The notes below the pieces were generated by a model. That model had not been told where the DNA came from, did not search any database, and saw only the letters and a program-made list of their open reading frames with translations. From Flavobacterium ranwuense (GTDB lineage: Bacteria; Bacteroidota; Bacteroidia; Flavobacteriales; Flavobacteriaceae): a stretch of 64,000 nt of DNA. The stretch is taken from NCBI RefSeq assembly GCF_004349315.1, contig NZ_SMLH01000001.1:983144-1047143 (forward strand), read 5' to 3'. Position 1 is the first letter of the stretch; each line of letters opens with the position of its first letter. Shown in pieces: positions 54,428 through 63,427 of the stretch. Position numbers and translations under genes: made by a program.

Positions 54428-54898
54428 ATGAAAAAAATAATGCTGCTATTCAGTTTGATAATCAGTATTTCAATTGCAACTGCCCAAATGAAAATGGGAG
54501 ACAGTTTGCCTGATTTTCAACTTAAAAATAATAAAGAGACAACAATAAATTTGACTTCTCTGAAAGGTAAAACAGTCTTGATTGACTTTTGGGCTTCTTG
54601 GTGCGCGCCTTGTAGACTGGCTAATAAAAAGTTGGCTCCTTTATACAATCAATATAAAAATGACAACTTCGAAATTGTTGGGATATCGCTGGATACGGAC
54701 AAAACGAAGTGGATGAATGCCATTCAAAAAGATAAATTAGCATACGAGCAATTAATCGATGCTAAAGGTTTTGATGCTAAATCAGCACTGCTTTTTGGAG
54801 TAGAAGAATTACCCAATTCGTATTTATTTGATGCTTCAGGAAAATTAGTTGCCATCAATCCTACAGAGGAACAAATAATTATGCAAATAAAAAAATAA
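54428..54898 (+). CDS. TlpA-like periplasmic thioredoxin
   Basis: A 156-residue protein with signal peptide (KIMLLFSLIISISIATAQ) and a thioredoxin fold with active site Cys59/Cys62 in FWASWCAPCR and the cis-Pro region VEELPNSYLF. A TlpA/ResA-type thiol reductase; in this island it could keep the cysteines of the HMA and DUF3347 proteins reduced (inference). 20 nt after the upstream gene. Confidence 0.9.
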   Translation: MKKIMLLFSLIISISIATAQMKMGDSLPDFQLKNNKETTINLTSLKGKTVLIDFWASWCAPCRLANKKLAPLYNQYKNDNFEIVGISLDTDKTKWMNAIQKDKLAYEQLIDAKGFDAKSALLFGVEELPNSYLFDASGKLVAINPTEEQIIMQIKK

Positions 54899-54904
54899 AA
54901 CAAA

Positions 54905-55435
54905 ATGAAAAATATAAATTTGAAATTCATTGGTATTGCTTGTTTGGTTTTAATGACAAGTGTAAAATCCTATTCTCAAATATCAAAAGCAGAAATAATT
55001 GCTACAGGTTTAACGTGTTCCATGTGTTCCAATGCGATAAACAAACAACTGAAAGCAACCGTTGGTGTGGATAGCGTGAGTACTGATTTGAACACGAATA
55101 CCTTCACGGTTTATTTTAAAAAAGAAAGTAAAATAATGCCAAGAGTACTGAAAGAAGGCGTTGAAAAAGCAGGCTTTTTTATCGGTTCATTAGTAATTAC
55201 AATGCCTGCAGAAAGCTTTGAAACCGAAGGCGATAATACCATTTCAGTAAACGGTTCTACTTTCGTTTTATTGAATGAAGAACTTAAAAACAGTAACGGT
55301 GAAATAAAAGTAAGGGTTTTTGATAAAGGATATGTCACTCAAAAAGAGCATAAAAAACTGCTTAAAACGTTTTCAAAAACAGCGTCATATCCATTGGATA
55401 ACGAAGACGATTACCATATCAAAACTGTAATTTAA
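54905..55435 (+). CDS. Secreted HMA-domain protein
   Basis: A 176-residue protein with signal peptide (FIGIACLVLMTSVKSYSQ) and one HMA domain (about 28-95) with Cys38/Cys41 in GLTCSMCSN. The rest (about 100-176) is beta/alpha with no cysteine and no family I recognise. Six nt after the thioredoxin gene; its stop overlaps the next start by one base (TAATG). Confidence 0.82.
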   Translation: MKNINLKFIGIACLVLMTSVKSYSQISKAEIIATGLTCSMCSNAINKQLKATVGVDSVSTDLNTNTFTVYFKKESKIMPRVLKEGVEKAGFFIGSLVITMPAESFETEGDNTISVNGSTFVLLNEELKNSNGEIKVRVFDKGYVTQKEHKKLLKTFSKTASYPLDNEDDYHIKTVI

Positions 55436-56244
55436 TGAGAAAATTTTTAATCGTATTTACGTTTTTTCTTATTCAAGGAATATCGGCTCAGGAACTTTTT
55501 GTGGTAACTGATCCGGCAAGTAATGTTCCTGCGGGTTCATTAGGAGTTCGTTTGGGACAATCCATTTTTAAGGAACAAATGAAATCAGGATATAGTTATC
55601 ATGTAATGCCCGAAGTTACTTGGGGTATCAATAAGAATTTGATGGTTAGAACATCAATGTTTGTGAGCAATAGAAGTAATCAGTTGGTTACTGAAGGCGC
55701 CAGTTTTTATACTAAATATCGTTTCCTTTCTACGGATGATTTGCAGAGTCATTTTCGAATGGCAGCATTTGGGAGATATAGTTTTAATAATGCCGATATC
55801 CATCAGGAACAGATAGAAATCATGGGGCATAATACTGGTTTTGAAACGGGAATTGTTGCTACGCAGCTTATAAAAAAGGTAGCCATAAGCGCTTCTGTCA
55901 GTTTTGAAAAAGCATTTGATAATAAACCAGATTATAGATTTCCTGAAGCACAAAGTGATAACGCCACTAATTATACATTGTCGTTTGGAAGACTGATGTA
56001 TCCAAAAAAATACACTAATTTTAAACAAACAAATATCAATACAATGGTTGAGTTTGTTGGGCAGACATTAAACGAAAAAGGGAAATCATATTTGGATATT
56101 GTGCCTTCCATTCAATTTATCATCAACAGCCAAGCACGAATTGATGTAGCTTACAGGCATGAATTATACAGTTCTATGTTGCGGTCTGCACCAAATGGAT
56201 TTTATCTGAATTTAGAATATAACTTTTTCAATGTTTCAAAATAA
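55435..56244 (+). CDS. Outer-membrane beta-barrel-like protein of the metal island
   Basis: A 269-residue protein with signal peptide (FLIVFTFFLIQGISAQ) and many alternating strands, opening with ELFVVTDPASNVPAGSLGVR and ending RIDVAYRHELYSSMLR and LNLEYNFF. It looks like a small outer-membrane barrel, as found in Bacteroidota metal clusters, but I know no characterised member. Overlaps the upstream HMA gene by one base. Role in metal handling is inferred from location only. Confidence 0.7.
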   Translation: MRKFLIVFTFFLIQGISAQELFVVTDPASNVPAGSLGVRLGQSIFKEQMKSGYSYHVMPEVTWGINKNLMVRTSMFVSNRSNQLVTEGASFYTKYRFLSTDDLQSHFRMAAFGRYSFNNADIHQEQIEIMGHNTGFETGIVATQLIKKVAISASVSFEKAFDNKPDYRFPEAQSDNATNYTLSFGRLMYPKKYTNFKQTNINTMVEFVGQTLNEKGKSYLDIVPSIQFIINSQARIDVAYRHELYSSMLRSAPNGFYLNLEYNFFNVSK

Positions 56245-56342
56245 AACAAGTGATAATCAGCACCAAATGGATTTTTAAAAAAGAGTCGTCAAACACTACA
56301 GCAATTCGCTGTAATAATTAAACAATTAAATAATTTATTAAA

Positions 56343-57074
56343 ATGAAAAATACAATCCTATCAATAATCACATTAGCATTAGTATCCGTTTCTTGCAATC
56401 AAAAAAATAAAGAAACAGAAGCTGATACATCAGTTGCAACCAAAACGACTTCGGAATTGTATTCGTGTCCGATGCATCCTGAAGTTACCGGTAAAAAAGG
56501 AGCAGAATGTACTGAATGTGGTATGGAACTAACAGAAAAAGTGACGCAAATGCCAAAAACGGAAAATAATGATCCGATTACTACAGCTGTTAAAACGGAA
56601 AATACTGCTGTAACCACTAAAACAATTGCTGAATCTTCGTTTACAATTAATGAAATAGTAAGCAGCTATTTAAAGCTTAAAAATGCATTGGTAAAAGATG
56701 ATTCTAAAGGGGCTGCCAATGCTGGAAAAGCATTATATGCTACTTTTAACAAAGTAAATTCTAATACCATTTTAGAAAAAAAACTGAAAAATAAATACAA
56801 TGATATTGTTGCTGATGCAAAGGAGCATGTGAAACATATTGGTGATAACGCAGGAAAAATGGATCATCAAAGAGAATATTTTGCCCTGTTGAGCAAAGAT
56901 ATGAATGATTTAATAAAAACTTTTGGAACAGATCAAAAGCTATATCAAGCGTATTGTCCAATGTATAATGAAGGGAAAAACGGTTATTGGATTTCTGAAA
57001 CCAAAGAAATTAGAAATCCGTATTTCGGTTCTGAGATGTTGAATTGCGGTAGAATTGTAGAAACTGTAAAATAA
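56343..57074 (+). CDS. Lipoprotein with heavy-metal-binding module and DUF3347
   Basis: A 243-residue protein with a lipobox (LALVSVSC, Cys18), a heavy-metal-binding module at 40-63 (Cys42, His45 in SCPMHPEV; Cys56, Cys59 in CTECGMEL), a Thr-rich linker, and a DUF3347 domain (about 100-243) with Cys205 (YCPM) and Cys235 (LNCG). The spacing of these two cysteines (30) is the same as in the HMA-DUF3347 protein. Probably membrane-anchored in the periplasm. The AraC regulator gene begins 4 nt downstream. Confidence 0.82.
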   Translation: MKNTILSIITLALVSVSCNQKNKETEADTSVATKTTSELYSCPMHPEVTGKKGAECTECGMELTEKVTQMPKTENNDPITTAVKTENTAVTTKTIAESSFTINEIVSSYLKLKNALVKDDSKGAANAGKALYATFNKVNSNTILEKKLKNKYNDIVADAKEHVKHIGDNAGKMDHQREYFALLSKDMNDLIKTFGTDQKLYQAYCPMYNEGKNGYWISETKEIRNPYFGSEMLNCGRIVETVK

Positions 57075-57078
57075 GATT

Positions 57079-57639
57079 TTGAAATTACATATAAAAAATA
57101 TGGTTTGCAACCGATGTATAATGGTAGTGAAGTCTGAACTGGAAAAGTTTGGACTTCATGCTATTTCGGTTGAATTAGGGGAAGTGGAAATTTCTGAAGA
57201 CTTGAATAAAAGAAAAGAGCAGGAGCTTAATGAGAAATTAGTAGCCTTAGGTTTTGAAATTATCGATGATAAAAAAAGCCGAGTGGTAGAAAAGGTAAAA
57301 AATCTGATTGTAGAATTAGTGCATTTCAAAGACAATCGTTTTAAAACTAATTTGTCAGATTATATAGTAGCTGCTATTGGGCAAGATTACAGCTATATCA
57401 GTAATCTTTTTTCGTTGCAAGAAATCACTACTATTGAGCAATATTATATCCTTCAAAAAATTGAAAGAGTCAAAGAATTAATTGTTTATGACGAATTTAG
57501 TTTGAATGAAATTGCCTTTCAACTCAATTACAGCAGTGCCTCACACTTAAGTAAACAATTTAAAAAAGTAACAGGTTTGACACCTACTTTTTTCAAAAAC
57601 TTGAAAGAACAGAAACGACATCCTCTCGACAATCTATAA
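57079..57639 (+). CDS. AraC-family regulator with N-terminal CxxC segment
   Basis: A 186-residue protein. Residues 1-65 look like a small HMA-type fold with Cys10 and Cys13 in NMVCNRCIM; residues about 80-180 are an AraC helix-turn-helix domain (EFSLNEIAFQLNYSSASHLS then FKKVTGLTPTFFKN). This would be a one-component metal-sensing regulator with the sensor fused directly to the DNA-binding domain, unlike CueR/CsoR. Start TTG 57079; no ATG is available before the conserved KNMVC. Next to the ATPase gene it likely controls. Confidence 0.85.
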   Translation: MKLHIKNMVCNRCIMVVKSELEKFGLHAISVELGEVEISEDLNKRKEQELNEKLVALGFEIIDDKKSRVVEKVKNLIVELVHFKDNRFKTNLSDYIVAAIGQDYSYISNLFSLQEITTIEQYYILQKIERVKELIVYDEFSLNEIAFQLNYSSASHLSKQFKKVTGLTPTFFKNLKEQKRHPLDNL

Positions 57640-57724
57640 AAGATACAAAAGAGAACCAGAATTGTATAAGAGTTAAAGTTGTATTCAGGAGGAACTTTGT
57701 ATAAATAATTTAATATACAATATC

Positions 57725-60304
57725 ATGACGCATACATATAACATTACAGGAATGAGTTGTGACGGTTGCCGTTCCAAAGTCGAAAAAACATTGAATGCAG
57801 TTGAAGGGATTCAGGCAACAATTACTTTGGATCCGCCAATAGCGACAATAACAATGGATAAACACATTCCGATTACTCAATTACAAGAGGCTTTAACTGC
57901 AGCCGGAAACTACACAATTACAATGAATAATGCGGTTGATTCTCACGGAACTAGTGAGAAGCCAATCGAGAAGTCATGTTGCAGTTCTGTAAAACAAGAG
58001 GATAAGCCAATCGAGAAATCATGTTGCAGTTCCAATAAATCACAAGATAAATCAACAATAATTTTACCCAGTAACGCGCAAGGCAAATACTATTGTCCGA
58101 TGCATTGTGAGGGCGAAAAAGTCTATGATAAACCTGGAAGTTGCCCAGTTTGCGGAATGAATCTGGAAAAAGTTCCAGAATTGAGTTTGGCAAAAACAAT
58201 GTACACCTGTCCCATGCATCCCGAAGTAATCAAAGACGGTCCCGGTTCTTGTCCGATTTGCGGGATGGATTTAGTGCCAATGGAGCCCACCGATTCTGAA
58301 GAAAATAAGGTGTATAATGACTTGGTGCGCAAAATGAAAATAGCGGTAGTTTGTACGGTTCCTATTTTTATTATTGCCATGTCAGATATGATTCCGAATA
58401 ATCCATTAATTAAAATTATGGATACGGCAAACTGGAATTGGGTGCAATTAGTACTTTCGCTTCCTGTCGTTTTTTATGCCTGTTGGATGTTTTTTGAGCG
58501 CGCTTGGAAATCAATTGTTACTTGGAATCTCAATATGTTTACCCTTATCGGAATTGGTTCCGGTGTAGCTTTTCTGTTTAGTTTGGTTGGATTATTTTTC
58601 CCCGCTATTTTCCCGGACGAATTTAAAACCCATGACGGAGCCGTTTCGCTCTATTTTGAAGCAACAACGGTGATATTAACATTGGTTTTATTGGGGCAAT
58701 TACTCGAAGCCAGAGCACACAGCCAAACCAGTGGAGCGATAAAAGAATTGTTGAAATTAGCACCAACCGAAGCTGTTTTGGTACGCGATGGAAAAGATAC
58801 GGTTATCTCGATTCACGATATCAAAAAAGGCGATTTATTGCGTGTGAAACCCGGAGATAAAATTCCGGTGGATGGAAAAATCACCGATGGTGAAAGTACT
58901 ATTGACGAATCGATGATTACAGGCGAACCCATTCCTGTTGATAAAAAAATAGGCGACAGCATTAGTTCCGGAACAATAAATGGAAATAAATCCTTTGTGA
59001 TGATTGCTGAAAAAGTAGGTTCAGAAACCTTGCTTTCGCAAATTATACAAATGGTCAATACTGCCAGCAGATCTAAAGCACCGATTCAAAAACTAGCGGA
59101 TAAAATAGCTAAATATTTTGTGCCAATTGTGGTTTTTGTATCTGTAATTACTTTTTTTGTTTGGGCACAATTTGGTCCTGAACCCGCAATGGTTTATGGA
59201 TTTATTAATGCGATTGCTGTATTGATAATTGCCTGTCCATGCGCTTTAGGATTAGCCACGCCCATGTCAGTGATGGTGGGTGTTGGGAAAGGAGCGCAAT
59301 CAGGAGTTTTGATAAAAAACGCCGAAGCATTGGAAAATATGAATAAAGTGAATGTGCTGATTACGGATAAAACAGGAACAATCACCGAAGGAAAACCTTC
59401 GATTGAAAAAGTATTCTCCTTAAATAATGACGAAGATTCTTTGTTGCAAAGCATTGCATCTTTAAATCAGTACAGCGAACATCCTTTGGCGCAAGCCGTA
59501 GTAAATTTTGCGAAAGCGAAAGCAGTTTCATTAATCGAAGTAAAGGATTTTGAAGCGATTTCCGGAAAAGGAGTTATTGGAACAGTAACCAACAAAAAAG
59601 TGGCGCTCGGAAATAAAAAATTGATGGAGCAGGTGAATGCCACGGTTTCCGAAGAATTAGAAAATAAAATCACAGCCGAACAAAAACTGGGAAAAACGGT
59701 TTCTTATATTTCAGTTGACGGAATTGCGGTGGGATTTGTATCGATAACTGACGCTATAAAAGCAACAAGTATCGAAGCCATAAAAGAATTAATGCGTCAG
59801 GGAGTTGAAGTAATTATGCTAACGGGCGATAATGAAAACACGGCAAAAGCAGTGGCGACACAATTGAATTTAAGTTCATTTAAAGCGAGTTGTTTGCCCG
59901 AAGACAAGTTGAAAGAAATTAAGCGACTGCAAGCCGAAGGGAAAATTGTAGCCATGGCAGGCGACGGAATAAACGATGCCCCGGCTTTGGCGCAAGCCGA
60001 TATTGGAATTGCTATGGGAACCGGAACGGATGTCGCCATTGAAAGTGCTAAAATTACTTTGGTAAAAGGAGACTTGCAAGGCATTGTCAAAGCCAAGAAT
60101 TTAAGTCATGCCGTGATGCGAAATATCAAGCAAAATTTATTCTTTGCTTTTTTCTATAATGTATTGGGAATTCCAATTGCCGCGGGTGTTTTGTATCCTT
60201 TTTTTGGGGTGTTGCTTTCGCCAATGATTGCGGCTTTGGCCATGAGTTTCAGTTCGGTTTCCGTAATTGTCAATGCGTTGCGATTGCGCGGTTTAAAACT
60301 TTAA
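57725..60304 (+). CDS. copA: Cu(I)-type P1B ATPase with three N-terminal metal modules
   Basis: An 859-residue ATPase: HMA domain (1-66, Cys12/Cys15), two CCSS units (Cys85/86, Cys100/101), two heavy-metal-binding modules (123-146 with Cys124, His127, Cys140, Cys143; 160-186 with Cys162, His165, Cys176, Cys179), then the ATPase core: TGE 399-401, CPC 504-506, DKTGT 548-552, HP 586-587, GDGINDAP 746-753, and the copper-type TM7/TM8 motifs FYNVLGIPIAAG and SFSSVSVIVNALRL. It exports Cu(I)/Ag(I) across the inner membrane. Confidence 0.95.
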   Translation: MTHTYNITGMSCDGCRSKVEKTLNAVEGIQATITLDPPIATITMDKHIPITQLQEALTAAGNYTITMNNAVDSHGTSEKPIEKSCCSSVKQEDKPIEKSCCSSNKSQDKSTIILPSNAQGKYYCPMHCEGEKVYDKPGSCPVCGMNLEKVPELSLAKTMYTCPMHPEVIKDGPGSCPICGMDLVPMEPTDSEENKVYNDLVRKMKIAVVCTVPIFIIAMSDMIPNNPLIKIMDTANWNWVQLVLSLPVVFYACWMFFERAWKSIVTWNLNMFTLIGIGSGVAFLFSLVGLFFPAIFPDEFKTHDGAVSLYFEATTVILTLVLLGQLLEARAHSQTSGAIKELLKLAPTEAVLVRDGKDTVISIHDIKKGDLLRVKPGDKIPVDGKITDGESTIDESMITGEPIPVDKKIGDSISSGTINGNKSFVMIAEKVGSETLLSQIIQMVNTASRSKAPIQKLADKIAKYFVPIVVFVSVITFFVWAQFGPEPAMVYGFINAIAVLIIACPCALGLATPMSVMVGVGKGAQSGVLIKNAEALENMNKVNVLITDKTGTITEGKPSIEKVFSLNNDEDSLLQSIASLNQYSEHPLAQAVVNFAKAKAVSLIEVKDFEAISGKGVIGTVTNKKVALGNKKLMEQVNATVSEELENKITAEQKLGKTVSYISVDGIAVGFVSITDAIKATSIEAIKELMRQGVEVIMLTGDNENTAKAVATQLNLSSFKASCLPEDKLKEIKRLQAEGKIVAMAGDGINDAPALAQADIGIAMGTGTDVAIESAKITLVKGDLQGIVKAKNLSHAVMRNIKQNLFFAFFYNVLGIPIAAGVLYPFFGVLLSPMIAALAMSFSSVSVIVNALRLRGLKL

Positions 60305-60341
60305 AGAAAATAGTTAAGAGATTCTTTGGAAATTAAAAAAT

Positions 60342-62933
60342 ATGAAAAATACGACACTACTACTTGTATTCCTGATGCTTATTTCTGCTTTTGCAAAAGC
60401 AGAAAATAAAAATGGAATTACGATTTCCAGAAAAGCATCCATTTTTCAAACACAGCCTGTAATGTACACTTGTGTAATGCACCCGGAAATTCATGCGAAT
60501 AAACCCGGGAAATGCCCCAAATGCGGGATGGATTTAATTAAAGAGAAAGCAAAACCAGTAAAAAAACCAGTAAAAAAAGCAGTTGCCAAAAAACAAGTGC
60601 CAAAAGCAATTGTTAAAAAGCAAATGCCGTTGCGAACCAGCGTGAATCAAACCAAAGCGGCAAGTGCGGATACGCATCAAAATCATGTGGCTACTCCTAT
60701 AGACAGCATCACAGTGAAAGCAGAGCCCATTAAAAGAACAGCGAAAAATGCACCGCCTAGAACCGTTCGGTATGATTTATATGTTCGCGATACCATTGTC
60801 ACTTTTGGCGATACGCCTAAAAGAGCAATAGCGGTAAACGGACAAATTCCGATGCCAACACTCACCTTTACTGAAGGCGATATTGCCGAAATTTATGTAC
60901 ACAACGAATTAAATGAAGACACTTCGTTGCATTGGCACGGATTGTTTTTGCCTAATAAAGAAGACGGTGTGCCTAATTTGACACAAATGCCAATCAAACC
61001 GCATACCACGCATAAATATACCTTTCCAATTATCCAGCACGGAACGCATTGGTATCACAGTCATACGGGTTTGCAGGAACAAATTGGGATGTACGGTTCT
61101 TTTATCATGAATAAAAAATCGGATGATACAACGTTTAGAAAAGGAATTGATGATTTACCAACCGTTCCAATTATGCTGAGCGAATGGACGGATCTGAACC
61201 CGAATAATGTCCATCGGATGTTGCACAATGCGACGGATTGGTTTGCGATTCAAAAAGGAACTACGCAAAGCTATGCCGAAGCCATAAAAGCGGGACATTT
61301 CAAGACAAAAGCCACCAACGAATGGAAACGGATGAACGCCATGGACGTAAGTGATGTGTATTACAATAAATTCCTGATTAACGGAAAAAATGAAAGTCAA
61401 CTTTCACAGTTCAAGGCGGGTGATAAAGTGCGATTGCGGATTGCCAATGGCGGCGCCTCTACCTATTTTTGGCTAACGTATGCCGGTGGGAAAATAACCG
61501 TGGTGGCCAGTGATGGAAATGATGTGGAGCCAGTTGAAGTGGATCGTTTGATTGTTGCGGTATCCGAAACCTATGATGTTGTTGTGACTATTCCTGCTGA
61601 GAAGACCGCTTTTGAATTTTTAGTCACTTCGGAGGATCGGACAAAATCCGCTTCGTTGTATTTAGGAGACGGTATCAAGCAATTGATTTCGCCTTTGCCA
61701 AAATTAAAATATTTTGAAGGAATGAAAATGATGAATGGCATGATGAAAATGAATGGCGATTTAGATGACATGGGCATGAAAATGTCGCTGAATCAAATGG
61801 ACATGAATGTGGTGATGTATCCTGAAATTACTGGAAATAGTCAAAAATTGAAAGTCAAAAGTCAAAAGGAAGCGGATCATGCGAATCATAATCAGTATGA
61901 CTCTAATGCACTTTCAGATATCACGACCTTGAACTATGCGATGTTAAAATCACCCACTAAAACAACGCTTCCAAAAGACGCACCGGTAAAGGAATTGCGG
62001 TTTGAATTATCAGGAAACATGAATCGCTACGTGTGGAGTCTGGACAATAAAGTGGTTTCGGAAGCCGATAAAATTCTAATTAAAAAGGGCGAAAACGTCC
62101 GGATTGTGCTCTTCAACGGTTCGATGATGCGCCATCCCATGCATTTACACGGACATGATTTTAGAGTGCTCAACGGAAAAGAAGCATACGCACCGCTGAA
62201 AAACATCATCGACATTATGCCGATGGAAACTGATACGATTGAGTTTAATGCAAATGTTAAAGGCGATTGGTTTTTTCATTGTCACATTCTCTATCACATG
62301 ATGGCGGGAATGGGAAGGGTTTTTAGTTATGAAAATCAAGAGCCAAATCCTTTGATTCCAAATCCAAAATTAGCGCAACGCAAATTATTCGCTGATGACA
62401 GAGCTTTTCATGTGATGGCCGAAAATGATTTTGCCACCAATGGAAACGATGGAATGCTGATGATTCAAAACACGCGTTGGAGTATTGGTACCGAATGGCG
62501 TTTGGGGTATAAAAATCATCATGGGTATGAAACCGAAACGCACATTGGACGTTACATTGGAAAAATGCAATGGTTGATGCCGTTCATTGGTTTTGACTGG
62601 CGGTATCGAAAAATGGAAATGGGAGAAATGGAAGAAAATCTTTTTGGTCAAACCAATACCAAAGACAATCGTGCCGTTTTTAGTGTCGGAGTCGAATATA
62701 CGTTGCCCATGCTCATCAAAGCACAAGCAGAAGTCTATACCGACGGGAATTTCAGGTTACAATTTGAACGCATGGATATTCCGGTTTCCAAAAGATTGCG
62801 CATGAATTTAATGTGGAATACGGACAAAGAATACATGGCGGGTTTGCGTTATATTGTAAAAATAAATTTTGGAATTACTACGCATTATGACAGTGATATG
62901 GGAATGGGTTTTGGATTGAGCTTGAATTATTAA
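60342..62933 (+). CDS. Multicopper oxidase with metal-binding N-terminus and CopB-like C-terminus
   Basis: An 863-residue protein: signal peptide (TLLLVFLMLISAFAKA), heavy-metal-binding module (42-65: Cys44, His47, Cys58, Cys61), Lys-rich linker, multicopper oxidase (about 140-665) with HWHG (197-200), HWYHSH (236-241), HPMHLHGH (598-605) and FHCHILYHMMAGM (645-657), a Met-rich loop (459-492, fifteen Met), then a CopB-like barrel domain (about 685-863) with RYIGKMQWLMPFIGFDWRY. It would oxidise Cu(I) at the outer membrane. CopA-type oxidase and CopB are normally separate proteins. Confidence 0.9.
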   Translation: MKNTTLLLVFLMLISAFAKAENKNGITISRKASIFQTQPVMYTCVMHPEIHANKPGKCPKCGMDLIKEKAKPVKKPVKKAVAKKQVPKAIVKKQMPLRTSVNQTKAASADTHQNHVATPIDSITVKAEPIKRTAKNAPPRTVRYDLYVRDTIVTFGDTPKRAIAVNGQIPMPTLTFTEGDIAEIYVHNELNEDTSLHWHGLFLPNKEDGVPNLTQMPIKPHTTHKYTFPIIQHGTHWYHSHTGLQEQIGMYGSFIMNKKSDDTTFRKGIDDLPTVPIMLSEWTDLNPNNVHRMLHNATDWFAIQKGTTQSYAEAIKAGHFKTKATNEWKRMNAMDVSDVYYNKFLINGKNESQLSQFKAGDKVRLRIANGGASTYFWLTYAGGKITVVASDGNDVEPVEVDRLIVAVSETYDVVVTIPAEKTAFEFLVTSEDRTKSASLYLGDGIKQLISPLPKLKYFEGMKMMNGMMKMNGDLDDMGMKMSLNQMDMNVVMYPEITGNSQKLKVKSQKEADHANHNQYDSNALSDITTLNYAMLKSPTKTTLPKDAPVKELRFELSGNMNRYVWSLDNKVVSEADKILIKKGENVRIVLFNGSMMRHPMHLHGHDFRVLNGKEAYAPLKNIIDIMPMETDTIEFNANVKGDWFFHCHILYHMMAGMGRVFSYENQEPNPLIPNPKLAQRKLFADDRAFHVMAENDFATNGNDGMLMIQNTRWSIGTEWRLGYKNHHGYETETHIGRYIGKMQWLMPFIGFDWRYRKMEMGEMEENLFGQTNTKDNRAVFSVGVEYTLPMLIKAQAEVYTDGNFRLQFERMDIPVSKRLRMNLMWNTDKEYMAGLRYIVKINFGITTHYDSDMGMGFGLSLNY

Positions 62934-63427
62934 AGGAGTGAAAATGGAGATTTCAGGTAGTGTTTCGTTTCTAATAGTTTATCATGACTGATAATGCCGT
63001 TCGCAAAGTCTTTGCGAGGAACGAAGCAATCTCATTTAGTAGATCCGTTCCAATGATCGAGTAGATCTGCTCACTCATGTTAGTGTGTTTGCTTCGTTCC
63101 TCGCAAGGACTCTGATTGTAGATTTGTATTGGATGCTCCTCACGCCGTACGAAGTCTTCTGACTTTGTGCCCAATCCTGTATGCCGATAATATTTTATAT
63201 TCACTATACTGTTTGCTTGTTATTCTGGGCGCAAAGTCAGAGACGTTTGCAGCATTAACGATAAATTTATGCGTTGAATGAACACTTTGCAGAGCTGGGC
63301 GTTCCCACGCTTCAAGCTGTTTGCAGACTTTATAGAAGGATATTTTCTGCTGAACGAAAATAGGAAATAAAACGGTAATTCCACTAAATCCGCAAATCGC
63401 TTGAAACGTGTGTTGGCAGGAGCAATT
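62934..63427. other. 494-bp region without a supported gene
   Basis: Contains the large palindromic element at 63007-63111 and, at 63240-63425, a GC-richer stretch with repeat-like words (CAAGCTGTTTGCAGAC, AATCGCTTGAAACGTG). A 77-codon open frame on the minus strand here is created by the palindrome. Nothing resembles a gene. Confidence 0.6.
63007..63111. repeat. Palindromic intergenic element with 18-bp perfect inner arm
   Basis: TTGCGAGGAACGAAGCAA (63012-63029) is the exact reverse complement of 63089-63106; the arm extends to 23 nt (63007-63029 with 63089-63111) with one G-T pair. The 59-nt interior has its own hairpin (63038-63045 with 63064-63071). I recall similar GCGAGGAACGAAGCAATC elements as interspersed repeats in other Bacteroidota, so this is probably a REP-like or MITE-like unit; no transposase is nearby. 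Confidence 0.7.

Noticed and set aside
56188..56275. GCACCAAATGGATTTT occurs twice, at the end of the outer-membrane-like gene and in the gap after it
   Set aside because: Probably a small partial duplication of the gene's 3' end; the second copy leads to no reading frame. Recorded but not strong enough for a feature.
62971..63204. 77-codon minus-strand frame in the gap after the oxidase gene
   Set aside because: It spans the palindromic element and has no signal, motif or family likeness.
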